A stretch of DNA of 64,000 nt from Melastoma dodecandrum (Eukaryota > Streptophyta > Magnoliopsida > Myrtales > Melastomataceae): NCBI GenBank assembly GCA_029817715.1, contig JARUPY010000606.1:4154001-4218000 (forward strand), given 5' to 3'. The first letter of the stretch is position 1, and every line of letters begins with the position of its first letter. Below are positions 33,378 to 47,332 of this stretch, piece after piece. Below the pieces are notes generated by a model. That model was not told the DNA's origin, made no database searches, and was given only the letters and a program-made list of their open reading frames with translations. The position numbers and the translations under genes were made by a program.

Positions 33378-35176
33378 CTTCTCCTCCGCCAAACAGCGCC
33401 GGAAACGATTAAAAACGAGAACAATGGGATTTTGGAATTAAGGGGGAGGGGACGAACAAATGAGGATGAATCTGAGATTGGGGGGGAGGGGGGAACGAGG
33501 TCAGGGGTGAGGGACTGACTGGATCGAATGATTATTTTGTTTGCCTTTTTGTTTTTGTTTGGTAAGAGAAATGGGAAAAAACCAAAAGAGATCCAGATTT
33601 GTTGTCGGCAAATATTAATTAATTAATCAAATTACTTAAACTTTTATTTTTAGATAGAATAAAAAATGGGGAAGAAATCTCAAAAACATTCAATAACGTA
33701 GTAATTTTTTCTAATTTAAGAAATGCCTTGAATTATTTTAAAAAAATCATCGAGTTCACTATTTGTAGATCTTAACGGCGCCCTTAGTGCCACCAACCCC
33801 ATTCCTCCAGGGGGGGAGTTAGTAGTGGTATAAGTTTCTGTGATAAAAAGCAATCAATTATTATTATTGTTATTATTATTTCTTGTTATTAGGATTGAGG
33901 TCGGTCGGTCGGGTTGTCATCGATACACCCCCCACAACTACATTCATAGGTTTAGAATTTTAGATAGACAGATAGATAGATAGATGCTAGCAAAAGAAAT
34001 TCATTTCTTTCTTTTTCTTACCTTAATAATGGACTGGTTTACTAACTGGGCTTAGGCCCTATAATTCACGGGCCTCGAGATCGCCTTAGGAGAATAAAAA
34101 TTGGCTTTTAAGTTGGGCCTAAAGCCCACTTTCTTCCCGCTGCCTATATTCAGCATAGGTGAAAAAAACATGGGCAATAGTCACCCCCGCCCATATGAAT
34201 ACTGTCTGTTTGTGTTATCCGTGTCGTCTCTAACTTCAAATACGCCATCCGACCCGTTTACTATGACAAAATGTAAAATCCAAATCCTAGCACATTTAAT
34301 AAACATTTTATAATAATTTCATAATTAGTTATAATCCAATTAGTAGAATATTTTAAATTAGAAAAAACAGTGAAAACCTACCATGTTTTATAAAATCAAA
34401 AAATAACTTAAAAATATATTTCACCTTCTGATTTTACCTTTATTTCAATCACATCATCATCGTTCATATTCCCTAATTTTTTTTTATCTAATCAAAGTCA
34501 AAAAAATCTAACCGTGAAGGTGTGACTTTTATTAAATCGTTCACCCGTAAAATTCTAGAATAAACAAAGAAAAATAAGATATAGAAAATAATAACACAAT
34601 AAGAAGAAGAATGCTAGCAATTCTTTCTATTTTAAAGTTAAACCATATATAATCTAACATAAAATAAAAAATATATCAATTATTTAATTTAAAATTAAAT
34701 TATATATAATTATGTTTAATTTTAAAGCACGTATCCGAATATATATTTTACCATGTCGTATTCAAATGGGCAGTCTTAGGAGAGGAAAAAAAATAGAATG
34801 ACAAATTGATCCATCGTTATGTTATTATTACAACTTTGGTCCGCATAGTTTTGGCCGAATATATAAGCCTGTGCTCAAATTAAGATTTTTATAGAATATA
34901 TTCCAATTTAAAACCCAACACCTTCTAGATCACACATCGAGTTTAATACTAGGAAGGTGCAAATAAAAAACACATGAATTTTTGCTACATAAGTTAAATT
35001 CTTATCCGTATAGCTTATTTTATAAATCACTTTTTTTAGAAAAATTAAGAGCAGATATTATTAAGAAGAAAGGAGAAGCCGATGATTGTTATACAAGAGG
35101 GTCGGGGATAAATTTTTCACCAGATGATTTTTGCATAAGAGGAACCCAGAAAATTTTGGTCAGTCAGTTGGCCGTC
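33378..35176. other. Intergenic between VAP27 and OWL1-like gene
   Basis: VAP27 5' flank, then strongly AT-rich DNA (33600-34960) with a GATA microsatellite (~33963-33985). No exon recognised. Confidence 0.5.
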
Positions 35177-38100
35177 TCAAATCCTGTGTGCCTCGCGAGG
35201 TATTTGCAACTCCTCGTAGTCATCCACCGTCACCTATGTCCAAATTTACTTAGAATCACAATTTCTGAAAACAAAAAGAAATGTAATATCGATTAACATT
35301 TCACAATCGCCAGGCACTGTACCTCGTATCTTCTACCGCCATACGTATACTCCACGTGCAGTTTCTTAGGTTCTCCAGGGCATGGATCGCAGAATCCCAT
35401 TATGCCTGACTTCTTTATGCCCTCATGAAGCTGAACAAATGAGAAACGGCAGGATTATGAAACTAAGGGCTAATATAGCAGCTCCCCATGATCGAGTTCC
35501 ACTATACTCGAGCAATATGTTTCCACGGCGAACTTTTCCCTTGGAAGTAGTGCCTCTACGTTGAAGGATGGCTAAGATTCAACCATATTATTTATTTGCT
35601 AGAGCAACGACTTTCCAGGATATTCATGAGTTAACGCATGAAAGTGCACTCTAAAAGATTACTCGTTGGGATATGATGCATGAAGATGTCGATGGTGCAA
35701 GAGAAAACAGCTTCCCAGTACATCAATAGTCAAACATTGAGAATGTTGTGGAAACCGTACCTTGAGTTGGCCTAAGTCGTTCACGAGGAAATTTAGGGGC
35801 ACAGTGACATCTATCACTTGTGAAGGTAAGTTTGAATCCGTTTGTTGTTCTGAAACTTGTACTGTTTTGAGGTTGCCATATTTTGCTTCAGTTATGACGA
35901 GTCCCCCAGCTTCTAGTTGCTTATTTTTCTTACGATTTGCCACATTTTCGAGCAACTTCTGAGCTTTCTCAGAGGCCACCTTTGCTTCGAGAACCTACAC
36001 AAGAAACAAGTTCTCAGGACTGTAAAAGAATGAACAGCTTTAGCCCCCATCAGGATGTACCTGGGTCGACGTCTTCTCTGAAATCTCTAACATCTTCTGC
36101 CGCTTCCTTTTAAGGAGATAAGGCTTGATGACAAATTTCTGCAAGGCAATGACTTTCTACCAACAATATATTCCCATAAAAGCAAAATAATATCCACATT
36201 TCCTCTGCACAATGAGTCCTTCCGATGTAACTTGAATAGCTTATTTGAAAAGGGAAAATAGGAGGCACAGCTAATCCCGATCCTCATTATACTACAGCCA
36301 AAACAATATGAACAAACTCGGAATAATCTCACAGGAACTTCAAAGTCACTTTCTTATTTAACTCATCCAAGTGGAAAAAGACGTGTGTTGTATCAATGTG
36401 CAGACCTTTGATTGAGTAACCTGCTCGGCTTACTTGAAGCTAGACTAGGAAAGGGCTAAACCTATTGACCTAACCTATCAGGTTTACAAATCATTAGCAT
36501 TTAAGTTATGAAAAGGCACGATCCACTTAGGCCCACCATAATTTGCCGAACTCGTTCTGATACTCAGATTGATTTAGGTACTAATCCTAGAGACACTGAG
36601 ACCTCTACCGTTGAGGCTGCTAATTGCAGGTAACCCAAACACCCTGTGGTTCACTGGAACATGACAGATTTGCACTGAATCGAAGAAGAACTGCACAGCC
36701 ATAATCAGTAATAAAAACCTTTAATATGAAGTAAGCAGATGTTGGAACCACAAATGCTCCAGCTGCAAACACAGGATTCAGATGCCGAGAAAGCAGAATC
36801 TGTAGTTCAAAGAGCAAAATTAAGCAATGTCATTAGCCCCAACAGCATGAAGAAAACAAGCAATCGCAAACCAAAAGGGCATCAGGTGAATGCCCAATCA
36901 ACCACTCTGAGATGCAACAGAGTGTAAAGCAGGCTTTTTTATAGCTCTCTTTAATTGAGCGTCCCATCTCCATTATATTTGATTGTAAGAGATCTTATCA
37001 AAGGAAATGCAATCACGGTACTATATTTCAGAATACCCAAGGAGCAGGAACACAGCTGATAAACATTTTAGATGAAGTAATTAACACTTAAGTCCTGAGA
37101 GTCATAGTGTACTCACGGGTATAATTAACTTCTGGCCGCCACGATGCCATTCAAGCTTCCAGAATATGCCCTGCCAAAAAAACCTACTAATCAGTAGAAG
37201 ATTAGAAGTATCACATCATGACACTTATTCAAGGTGTAATCAACAAAACTGTGGTGCAATTTAATGTGAATCAACATACATCAATGGAATATCAATGCAT
37301 ATCACAAATAGCTGTTTCCAATTGCCAAGACTAATTAATAATGCGGGCAACATCAGCCATGCTTCCACCACGAACTCTCTTGTGGAAGACCTACAGCCAT
37401 ATTCATGATCCATACATAGCTAATCGATGTTTTGAATTCTTAACAACGCTCCAACCCTTAATGTTATTAAGCCTGCGAAGATTGCAGAGAAAAATAACAT
37501 ATTCAAAGGGCAGCAGATTAGGCAACTCATTCACTCGTCATAAACAAAAAATTTCTTTTTCAAGTCGCATATGAGTCACCATTTGATGTTGCAGACAAAC
37601 ACAAATGTCGAGATATAAAAGAACAGATTGTAATATATGGAACTAATCCGTCACTTATGATGCCCCTATCTAGAGTTCAAACAGAACGACTATCGGTATC
37701 TTACATCAATCCTCAACATCTTAGAGATTGTTTAAAACTCTTTCATTAATTCTGAACTTTGTCCTAATTATCCTCATCTTGTGTTCACAGGGAATAAATC
37801 CATATTTTGAGCACCTTCATAGCCCCTTCCATTAGCAACCAACATAACCGGAAAGAAGAAAATCAGTCATGGAGAGCATTTCTCACAGGAGGAAGACTAT
37901 TTATTCCCAATGAATATTCACACGTCTCCTTCAAAGGAAATCAGACATGGGTTACTTCTACAGTTTTCACCAAGAAATATATAACAGGCTCCTAAAATCA
38001 CCTGAATACCAATGGTATACAGCATGCGGACAGTGCTAAAGTTGGATAACTTCCTACCACCTCCCACTTCAATCTCAAGAGCCGTACTGTAAAAAGGAAA

Positions 38101-40949
38101 AAGAGAAGTTAAAAGAAGATTGTGCTACAATAATGTTTTGACTGCATCTAACTCTCTTAAATCTGAAGACAAACTCAGATTTCCTCTACAGGAAAGGCAA
38201 TAAGTACTCAGGGAGCATCTAACTCTCTTAAATCTGAAGACAAACTCAGATTTCCTCTACAGGAAAGGCAATAAGTACTCAGGGAAAAGTTTCAAAGCAT
38301 CGCTCTCATTCAGATCCCACGCAGTCACTAAAAGCGCTGCTGCCTTGAGAAAACATGAACATAAGATGCGGGCAATTCATTCAACAAGGTCCGAGAAATT
38401 CAATCAAATGAAAGACCCAAAAGCATAACGGTTGATATAATCAGTAATCTCAAGCACCTTCCAACTCTTCCTCCAATACGACCATGAGACTTGGAAGAAA
38501 AACGTCTAGTGTAATGAGCTGAAGCTCCAAAAGAGCTTGTTCCAAACTACAAAAATAAAATCATAACAGTACTATAAGTTAACATTGCATTATCACTCGA
38601 TAAAACTGCATCTCTAATAACCATGGAACAAGAAAAAACGCTTGGTCCTTCATAAATGTTCAAATTCATTACGATATAAAGGACTAGTCCCAAGAGGCAT
38701 TTGTCTCTCCAAAAAAATCACAAGCCTGTAGCAACAATGAAATTGCATGTTCCATACATCTTTAACTGTCAAAATAAAATCAGAAGTTATAAAGACCTCA
38801 GTCACTGACCAGATTCGAAATGCTACAACACCAATTATTTTGCTCAGAAAAAAGTAGAAAGTAGATAACAGCATGTCGAGCATTAACAACAATGTAAATG
38901 GATCTTCAAAAGACTGCAATGTAGACATACCTTCACCTCTCCCGCAGCAGACATTTTCTCATCTTTCTTCTGCCATCCAACAGCAATGGATGACTCTGGA
39001 CCTAATATGAGCTCTATCTGGAAAAATGAATATGGCGAAGTGTGAAAAAGATAGAATGAGAAGTAGCTTCAACAAGTGGTATTAACAAATGGTTTGGTTA
39101 GACCAATGAAATGACTGATCCCTCGTTCTTCCAAACAATACATTCGATTGGTTAAAATTCTAATAAAGGGACATTATATTTTCTGTGGGTAACTCCTACA
39201 GTCCTTTACAAATTGACCACCAGGCACCAATAACAGCGAAAAGAGCTGCTCAAGACCAATAACGTACATTTCCACTTGCTTTTTCAGAGAAATGACGTGT
39301 CCAAGCATTAGAAAGGTTGATAGAACCATCTTTCAGAGACATTGCCAAACCCATTGTAGCCGCGGAGTGCTGTGACAAATGTCTAATGGGAAAAAAACAC
39401 CAATTAGTGCTTGTAATCCAGCAATTAGCGCAACTACAAGCCAAATAAGGGTTTATGGCTTGTAATCAGCAAATGCAATTTCAAGCTAAAGAAGACAGCA
39501 CCTTGTGGTCTGTACCCCAATTAACGCTTGTAAACCAAGAGACACCATAATTTCTGCTGTAGCAGCGGAGGAAAACTGATGTCTGTATACAGCAGAAGCG
39601 GCTCGACCACCTGAAGTCTCATTCACAGCCAAATTACCCCCTAGAGCTAGAGTATCGTTTTTGGAAACACGAGACTCGAATTGACTAGCCATTTCCATTC
39701 TGGAACCCAAAACAGAAGTGAGAACAAATTATAATGCAATAGCTACCAGAAATATGAAGGGCTCGTAGAATTGAATATGAAAATAAGCTATAAGAGCTCT
39801 ACCAGAGCAACAATGGTGCAGTCAAGAATGTTTGACACTCAATAATAAAGTAAAGAAAAGCTTAACAAGACAACTAACTGTTCTTACTCGCAATTCTTAA
39901 TCTCCTTCCCCACCTCCCACAGACGATAGAAAGATAAGTCCCACATGAAATACGTACTGTTTCTCCGAAAGAGCTACTCCAAACTATAAAAGAGAAAGTG
40001 AATATGATTGACTGATTACCCCTCTTCATCTTTCTCTTCCTCTCTTAAGGTAGAAAAATTATTAAATGACACGTAAGAAAAAACTGACATTACAGGCAAG
40101 CCCCATGCTTTCAATGCCCTAAAAAAGAATTATATTATTTCATCCAGATTCTTAAAATTCAGACATATGAATCCAAATAAATAACGCATACCCCTTCACT
40201 ATGCCATGTCCACACAGAAAATCTGGCAAAGACAGCTTAGTGACCACAGTACCAGACGGCCGGAACTGCGCTAACATCTTCTCCTGCTCCTTCCTCCTCT
40301 TCAACCTTTCAAGCTCCTCTTTTAACTCGTCAACTTTATTCAATCTAGGACCAAGCTCTAGGCCGGAATTCAATCCTTCCATACCATATAAATCATAAAT
40401 CTGCCTTCTATTTTCATCGGTCAAAATCTCGTATGCTTCGCATATCCGCTGAAAGTTCTGTGTAGCAACTTCCTTCATCTGAAAATCACAACAGCACAAT
40501 AATCAAATCAACTGTGCGATCAACTAGACATAAATGGAAAATCACGCTCAAAGCACTTGCCAAATCAGAGATAGCATCTGGCCTCGATCCTACCAACAAA
40601 ACAAGCACAGAACTCCTAAAACGAATACAAACTCAATCAGACATACATCCCCGCATTGAAACCTACATCATCGCCCCACAATCACAATCAAGAACCAAAA
40701 TCCACACACACAGAGTCTCCCTACGCATCTCAATAACGTCCAAGTCCGACGCAACGACAGGAAGCGATTCATTTTTTGCGAGGAAATGGTCGTTACGTGG
40801 ACGTCCTGGTACTTGTCGGGGTGGTAGACCTGCGCCCACTGCCGGTAAGCTCGACGGATTTCCTCCTCGGTAGACTCCGGGGAAACGTGGAGGATGGCGT
40901 AGAGCTCCCGGTTGGGAGGTCCGACATCGCCGTCGCCGTCGTCGCTCAT
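35177..40949 (-). CDS. J-domain protein, OWL1/DNAJC11-like
   Basis: Thirteen exons: 40949-40797, 40478-40192, 39699-39502, 39382-39268, 39017-38931, 38546-38458, 38086-38002, 37170-37117, 36799-36719, 36138-36061, 35994-35761, 35430-35323, 35233-35177. All phases agree, giving 541 residues, near the size of Arabidopsis OWL1. The N-terminal J domain has [23 protein letters not shown] at residues 43-45 and [20 protein letters not shown], so it should stimulate an Hsp70. A coiled stretch ([16 protein letters not shown]) follows, then a beta-rich middle ([27 protein letters not shown]). The DUF3395-type C-terminus has [38 protein letters not shown] and [19 protein letters not shown]1 takes part in very-low-fluence light responses; animal DNAJC11 acts at mitochondrial contact sites. 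Which role applies here is not shown by the sequence. Confidence 0.93.
38144..38285. repeat. Perfect 71-bp tandem duplication in an OWL1-like intron
   Basis: 38144-38214 and 38215-38285 appear identical. Both lie in the intron between exons at 38546-38458 and 38086-38002, so coding is unaffected. Confidence 0.95.
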
Positions 40950-40978
40950 CGCCGGTGGTGGTGGTGGTTTGTTCCGAC

Positions 40979-40993
40979 GGGGGGGGGGGGGGG
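40979..40993. repeat. Poly-G tract, 15 bp, in the 5' leader of the OWL1-like gene
   Basis: 15 G on the plus strand, so 15 C in the gene's sense strand, 30 bp upstream of its ATG (40949). Confidence 0.9.
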
Positions 40994-41376
40994 TGTGGGG
41001 GGCGTGTTTGTGAGGGTTTTCTCAATTTCCACTTGGGCCGAGTTTCCTCCGGCCTATGAATTGTACTTGATCCGTACATTCCTCAAGGCCCGTTCGGTTT
41101 GTGAATTAGAATCGCACAATTCAGTTCCGATCAAATTGATGCAGCAATTCATCGCGAACCAAACACACCCTTAGAAAAATAAATCAGATTTGTTGAACTT
41201 TGATTGATGAAATAAACTTTGGTACACAGTGCAGCTATATGCATGATAACTAATGCTAACACTAGTTGAGTTTAGATATACCAGGATGCTCCCAACTGAC
41301 AATGGCTAAAATTCAACATCTAAAGAGAGTATACACATACAAACTCAAAAAACGTCTGTCCGAGGTCCAACCAGTG

Positions 41377-43238
41377 TTAAACTCCCGGCCTACTGTTTAA
41401 GGAAACAGAACCATCCGGGGCTTGAGGCCTTGGGCGTTGGAAAGGACCAACCAAATTGTTTCCCTCAGTTCGGCCATGAACTTGCGGAGGGAGTGGCGTA
41501 TATGCCTGTGGCATAGGAGGCAGATATGATCCTCCGGGAATGAGGAACTGATACTCGCTGCCTTGTGATGGGGGACCTTGTGACATTGGATAGTTTAAGT
41601 AGGCGGCTCGTAACCCAATTTCTCTGTTCCCAGGTTGGCGGACTTGAGAACGCTTGACTTTGGAGATGTGTTTTTTCCCTGATAGATGCTTGTTGAACAC
41701 CTCGCTCGTGTCGCACTTGATGTTGCAAATTGAACATACAACAGGGCCAACCATGTTCTTCACCCGCTTAGCAATTGCTCCACTTCCAATTGACTCGCGC
41801 TTCTTGCAAGGACTGTTCCTTTGTTCCGATGGCTCTTGCACAGTCGGACAATTATTTTCCAGTCTCGGGTCACGATCAAAGTCATCAGGAATTTTACCGG
41901 CGGCTTCTCCTTCAACAACATCTCCGACTCCAGAATTTCCCTGATCTTGCATATTAGCACTCACGCGAACAATCTTTTTCAATTCTTCGATCCTTTGCAA
42001 GTTCTTCTTATGGCGCTTTCCACTCTTATGGTGCTCAAGAATCTTGAAACTGTTGCATCCAACTCGACAAATTTCACACCAAGCAGTATGTTCTTGTTGA
42101 TTTGACACACCATCACCCAAACATTTAGAGGCCTCTTCTGAGGAAATCACTTGAGATGATCCATTCACTGAATCTGCACATAGTTTTTCTCCTTAATGGC
42201 ATTCATGCCCATTAGCCAGATGCATAGTAAGAACAAAAGAAGCCAATGTTTGATGTACCTGGACCATTCTCTACACCAATAGCCACTTGACCACCTGACA
42301 TGTCGACATTTCCGGCCAACTCCCTTCCTACAGCACCATCTCCAGCAGAAGGTCGGCCAACCTGTATACAAGAATATTTCAAGATAAGGCAAAAAGCGAA
42401 CACAATGAAAAGCCATAGTGATCAAAGTACAACAGTAGAGGAAACATCATGCAAGTTGATATACAGGCCAAAATCTTCTTTACCATAGATTTAGAGCTAA
42501 CATTTATGAATGATCGCTTCAATAAATATCAGTATTTCTGCCCATTTTTTTCAATTTTAGCCTAACAATACAAGCATGCAACATATTTATTCCACATGAA
42601 TTGCCCACCTCGTGTGTCAAACTACAGAGAGCCTACTTCTGCAAGTCCACTGAGAGGTTTGAACTCGGCCAGATGGGCATTACAACTGCTTAATTTGTTC
42701 AAGAAGCCACTGTTTTCCACCATAAGACTCTCGGCAACCCCCGAACACAGTCATTACATTTTCCGAAAATAAGACCCTCGGCATGCCAACAATTTGGCAT
42801 CACAACTGCAAGGACAGGAAACAATTCTCCTCTCCTTGCTACGATCCTAAGCACAAATATTTCCTCAGCATCATAATAACCCCCGTAATGTCACCACCTC
42901 ACAATCTAATCACGCGACGCACCGTGCAGCCAATCTTGAAGTCAACACACACTACACGCACTGAGTACATATATGAAAACCGTAAGTCCAGCTGAATCAA
43001 GCTGCCGACATACATCATCAACAGGAATTCGCCACAATTTCAACGGGAATTGAGATATTACGACTGGGCCGAGCTCGGAGAGAGCAGCGAGAGCGCGCTC
43101 TGCCGCGTCTGCCGCGGAAGGGAACCTGGCGAGCTTCGAGAGGGCCGTGACGGCGGCTGAAGCCGCATAGACCAAGTCCGGCGACGACATCGGGGGCTCC
43201 GGAGGGCAGGGCTGGCGTGGGTCCGTCGGGTCGGGCAT
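41377..43238 (-). CDS. Two U1-type C2H2 zinc-finger protein
   Basis: Exons 43238-42981, 42361-42259 and 42173-41377; 385 residues. The first donor (ACG-GTTTTC) is weak; TAT-GTACTC a few bases on is an alternative with the same phase. Two matrin/U1-type fingers fit C-x2-C-x12-H-x5-H: WCEICRVGCNSFKILEHH (Cys153, Cys156, His169, His175) and VCSICNIKCDTSEVFNKH (Cys267, Cys270, His283, His289). Such fingers usually bind double-stranded RNA or act in splicing-related complexes. The N-terminal exon is Ala-rich (VYAASAAVTALSKLARFPSA) and contains VDDVCRQLDSAGL. The C-terminus is rich in Pro, Gln and Gly, without other domains. Nuclear role inferred from the fingers. No defect seen. Confidence 0.87.
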
Positions 43239-46200
43239 GGATCTGACGGTGTCGGGTCGGAACCCGTTACCGGCGAGGGATTCGGGCGATTTTAAGGTTT
43301 GGGATGACGCTAGGAGAGGATTAGTTATTGTTTTAATTAATTACAAAATTATTACAAAATTATCACATAAGTATAAATTAATTTTATTAATATTAAAAAT
43401 AACTAGGACGTGATTAATCATTCTGCATAATTGCAAGGGCCTTCCTCGCCGTTAGGGACAACTCTTTATATTCTAATACCATTTCGTTCACAGCTTGCTA
43501 GAATCATGCTGGTCAGTACCCGTTCCGGCCATTCCCTCCTTCAGAACAACGAAATGGAGACCGACTGAAGAATCCCCGGCAGAAGAATTGTAATAACCTA
43601 AATTTTAAATAATATAAAATCCGAAAAAGAAAATAATCTCATATATCTCCAATCATGGGGGGAGATTTTTTTTTCCTCTAATTTCTCTTCACACGTTGTC
43701 TCAACGATCCCCTTTCAAAAAAAATATCGTTATCTCCTGACAAAAAAATCTTCGGACAAATATGAAAAGATACGATCCTTCCAGGCTCTTTAGACAATCC
43801 CCTATCAGATAATAAGAAAAAAAAAGATCAGACGTCCCTCTCCTGGGAGACGCTCCTCCCTCTGAGGAATCGGAGGCCAACTCCGCCTCTCAACAGATAC
43901 AATCGGAAGCCAACTCCTCCCGACGTACACACAGAAACCGGAGCCAAGGACTCCCCCTCTCCAGTCTTGACGAGCCAAAGCCTCCCGACCAGCCTACCAG
44001 CCGACACCCTCCCGGAGTCGTTCATCCTCCTCGGGCCACCCCGGGACGAGGTAACCCCTCGGTGAGACTTTCTCACTTTGCTAACTCCAGCATGCTTCTA
44101 CCTTGTTCGATATGCTGACACCATCGCCTCTTCATCCTTGGCCTGCCGCATACATCATGGGATGAGGGACATTGCACTCTTGGATGAGCTCGTCGCTACT
44201 GGAAACGCAAGCAAAGGACAACCGGTGCGCCATCCTCCGCCGACACTTAACCACAACGGAAACAGGTCGTAACTACCTAAACTCCTCTCGAAATATATAT
44301 TTGCCTATTCCTCAGACATCAAAGCTTACCTGATAGCTTTGAAGGTCGATCTTGCATTCATTTTCAGCATGGGGGCCCTTTTGTTTTGGCCATTTTCTAC
44401 AATAACTTCTCCAAAGGAAAGTTTTTTTTTAAGAGGTTGTAGACATTTTCTGACATCAACTCCTTAATATCAAATGATCTTTAATGAGTGAAGGTCTTAA
44501 AGATATTTTTTTTTTTGAACAAGTTATGCCTCCCGAAACAAGCGCCACCTTCGCTGGCCGCGACAGAACAATCTGTCGCATTGTTTCTTCCGGGGGCATT
44601 TTGGGAGATCTAGCCATTGGATCTTGTTCAAATTTTGAGGAAGAAACTAGACTTCAAGGCGATTGTTACATATATAAATCAACCGTTGAATTTTCTGTAA
44701 TAACAAGATACGACCTCGTGAACAGACCAAATGAAGTCTCCCAAGCGTAGCTACTTCACTCTTTGCGTAATGCCGGCAGATCAAACCATTGGAATGTTCT
44801 CAACTTTTGTAATGTGTTCTTCACTTTTTCTATGGTAATTTAGACATATCATGTGCATTTTTTTCATCATCCGAATGCAAGGTTTCCCATTTTTGTTTCC
44901 GAAATGCTTCTCGGCCAAAATCAGATCGAGCTCACAGAACCATCTTCTCTTTGCGTCCATATGCCTGTTGATCCCACCGTTGGATGTTTCTCAAAATTTT
45001 TTGTAAATCTTCTTGCTTAATCATATTTATTCTGACATATTATATGCATTTTTTTACCATATGGATGAAAAGATATCAATTTTTGTTCCCACGGGCTCTA
45101 GTCAGCCAGGCTGGACAGGCTATCTAGATTACTTCCGATTTTTTGCACGAGCATATCTCCTTATTGAACCGTTGGATTCAGCTAAAATTTCATAGAAATA
45201 CTCTTCGTTTCATAAGATTTTTTGCATCTCGATCGGACATTCGATGATTGAGATATGATGAGAATGATTCCGCGTATATAAACTGCTTCGATTTTGCAGA
45301 CAGCTAACTTCGTTCCTTGATCTCGAGAGATTGTATCGTTGGATTTTCATGAAATTTTACATGCAGGTTCTTCATTAAGTTTCGGATCTATGGGTTTATG
45401 TTTCATTTGAATCGAAGGAACCTAGCTCAAGTTACGAATTATTTTGCAGATTGTGCGCAATTTTACTACCTTATGTTTGTATTTTATTTTGCATGTGCAA
45501 TGAGCACGCCATTCGGAGGGCTCGACACCAAAGTTTCGAAGATTTACTCGAAGGTGCGTGTATCAAACCGCGTGGATCTCACCGCGTGTAAAAACCGTGA
45601 TGTCAAGATTATAAAGCGGCCCCAACCGTCATTTCAGGTACATGAGGGAGGTGCGGGCCTCCCAATGTTTTGTTATTTCCACATGTAACGGGTTGTGGGC
45701 CCAAGTGCATAGGCCCACGATCACCACCCTTCCCCGTGCCCTTTGATCTAAATACTTGATCTGTGGTTGCGGTGTATGCTGTTAGGCTTTTAGGATTTTA
45801 TCGTCGCATGCTGTTTGCTAAACATACATGAGTTCGGGCCCAAGAAGCCCGAATCAGGTCCAACGCCCGTAAAACATTAACATGAGTCCGGAGACATGCC
45901 CGGATCGGGTCCAACACCCGTTAACCAAAAGCAAACTTTTGGAGCAAACGCCACCTGTTCGCATGTTTAATGTAAGAGTTAGTAATTAGGGATCCCCAAA
46001 TCCTACTTTGGTTTTCCGACTTATGCCAATTTTCAAAAATAAGTCGGTGGCGACTCCGTAATCGTTTACCTAAGTTAAACAACATTTTTACGAAGCCAGT
46101 TTGGATAGGAACTGGCGACACGAGCCGCTCCTGATTTCTCCAGAAAATTCCTTCTTCGGATCATGCTCCGCCTTTCGCTCGCAGCCTCTTAGGAAAACAG

Positions 46201-46598
46201 AGACGGTTGACGAGGGCCCGAGCTGGCCCAGTTAGGAATCCAGGGTGAGATCACCCGATTCCCTTCCGCAGCGTCCGACGCTCGAGTCGTGACGTCGACC
46301 GGTTGGGCTTTGGGGAGCGTGCCCGGATCCTCGGGTCGTCCGAATCGTCGCGCACGTGCTAGGCCGGAAGGCGCGTACAAGAATGATTGCGGGCATTGCT
46401 CATTCTGTTTGAGTAGACGACACAGCGACGAAGACTGCTGCAACGAAATACGTCTAAATTGAACTTGGGAGGGAGTAAACTACTACTATATACACATTGT
46501 GTTCGGCGCATTCTGGCACGCGTAACCAGATCGGCCGCAATGAATCATCTATACCAGAGGAATTGCTGCTTCATGCAAGCTGTGACACTTTCTCTAAC
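43239..46598. other. Degenerate retroelement-like intergenic region
   Basis: No plant gene recognised. 43830-44060 is a GC-rich, imprecise repeat of phrases like gaggccaactccgcctct. 44590-45340 repeats a CCGTTGGAT-type motif at irregular ~90-200 bp spacing, a pattern common in plant LTR DNA. TGGCGAC occurs at ~46045 and ~46107, in a form like primer sites of some Ty3/Gypsy elements. A lone CCHC knuckle can be read at 46397-46438. Together these suggest old Gypsy debris. Confidence 0.4.
46397..46438 (+). other. Isolated CCHC zinc-knuckle-like sequence
   Basis: The plus strand reads CSFCLSRRHSDEDC, an exact C-x2-C-x4-H-x4-C spacing, preceded by AYKNDCGH. It may be a gag remnant of a Gypsy-like element. 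It is short, so chance is not excluded. Confidence 0.35.
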
Positions 46599-46876
46599 TT
46601 AGGAGAGGCTTCTCTGTGTCGAACTTGTTGTCCGGTCTATTTTCGTTGTAGTTCTCCTTTCCTTTGGCCCATAACATAGAGTAGAGGCCTGCGACATTAG
46701 GAACATCCCGGCGAGGCTGCACATATCCAAACCAAAAAGGATGAATGAGATCAAACGAGTGATTTGTCGATCTCTTGCGTGTAGTTTCGAGGGCTTTCTT
46801 ACCTTCCTAGGCATAAGCGGTCTCCTAGGGTGATGTATGAGATCATGACAGAATAGACGGTCTCGATAGGGTGGAA

Positions 46877-46999
46877 CATTGACACGAGGACTGGGCCTCG
46901 TTTCTTCATCGCCCAGCCATTGACACGAGGATTGGGCCTCGTTTCTTCATCGCCCAGCCATTGACACGAGGACTGGGCCTCGTTTCTTCATCGCCCAGA
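46877..46999. repeat. 41-bp unit repeated three times inside the WAT1 pseudogene
   Basis: Units 46877-46917, 46918-46958 and 46959-46999 are nearly identical. On the minus strand each encodes WAMKKRGPVLVSM. Since 41 is not a multiple of three and two extra units add 82 bases, the frame is broken. Confidence 0.95.
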
Positions 47000-47332
47000 C
47001 ACTGAAGCTCACGCACGCTCCGCTTACGATGCCTGCCTGTCCAAGCATGGAACATTTGAATCGTTCAGACAACAACAATGAGGTGAAGAAACTGATTTTA
47101 GTAAGGTGTGCGCATAACGCCACAGAATATCCGACCAAGTTGCGTAAGGTCACAAATGGACTGACAAATTCGATCCGATGCTTCTCTAACAATTCCACCA
47201 TCACAATCGTGAATGCCCCCGATCAATGATGTCACTGCACATTGGGACATGGGAGTTGGGAAATTGGCCAGAACCTTCGCCTGTTCATTTTCAGACGAAG
47301 AGATTTGTGATGCAGCATAACAATGTGCATGA

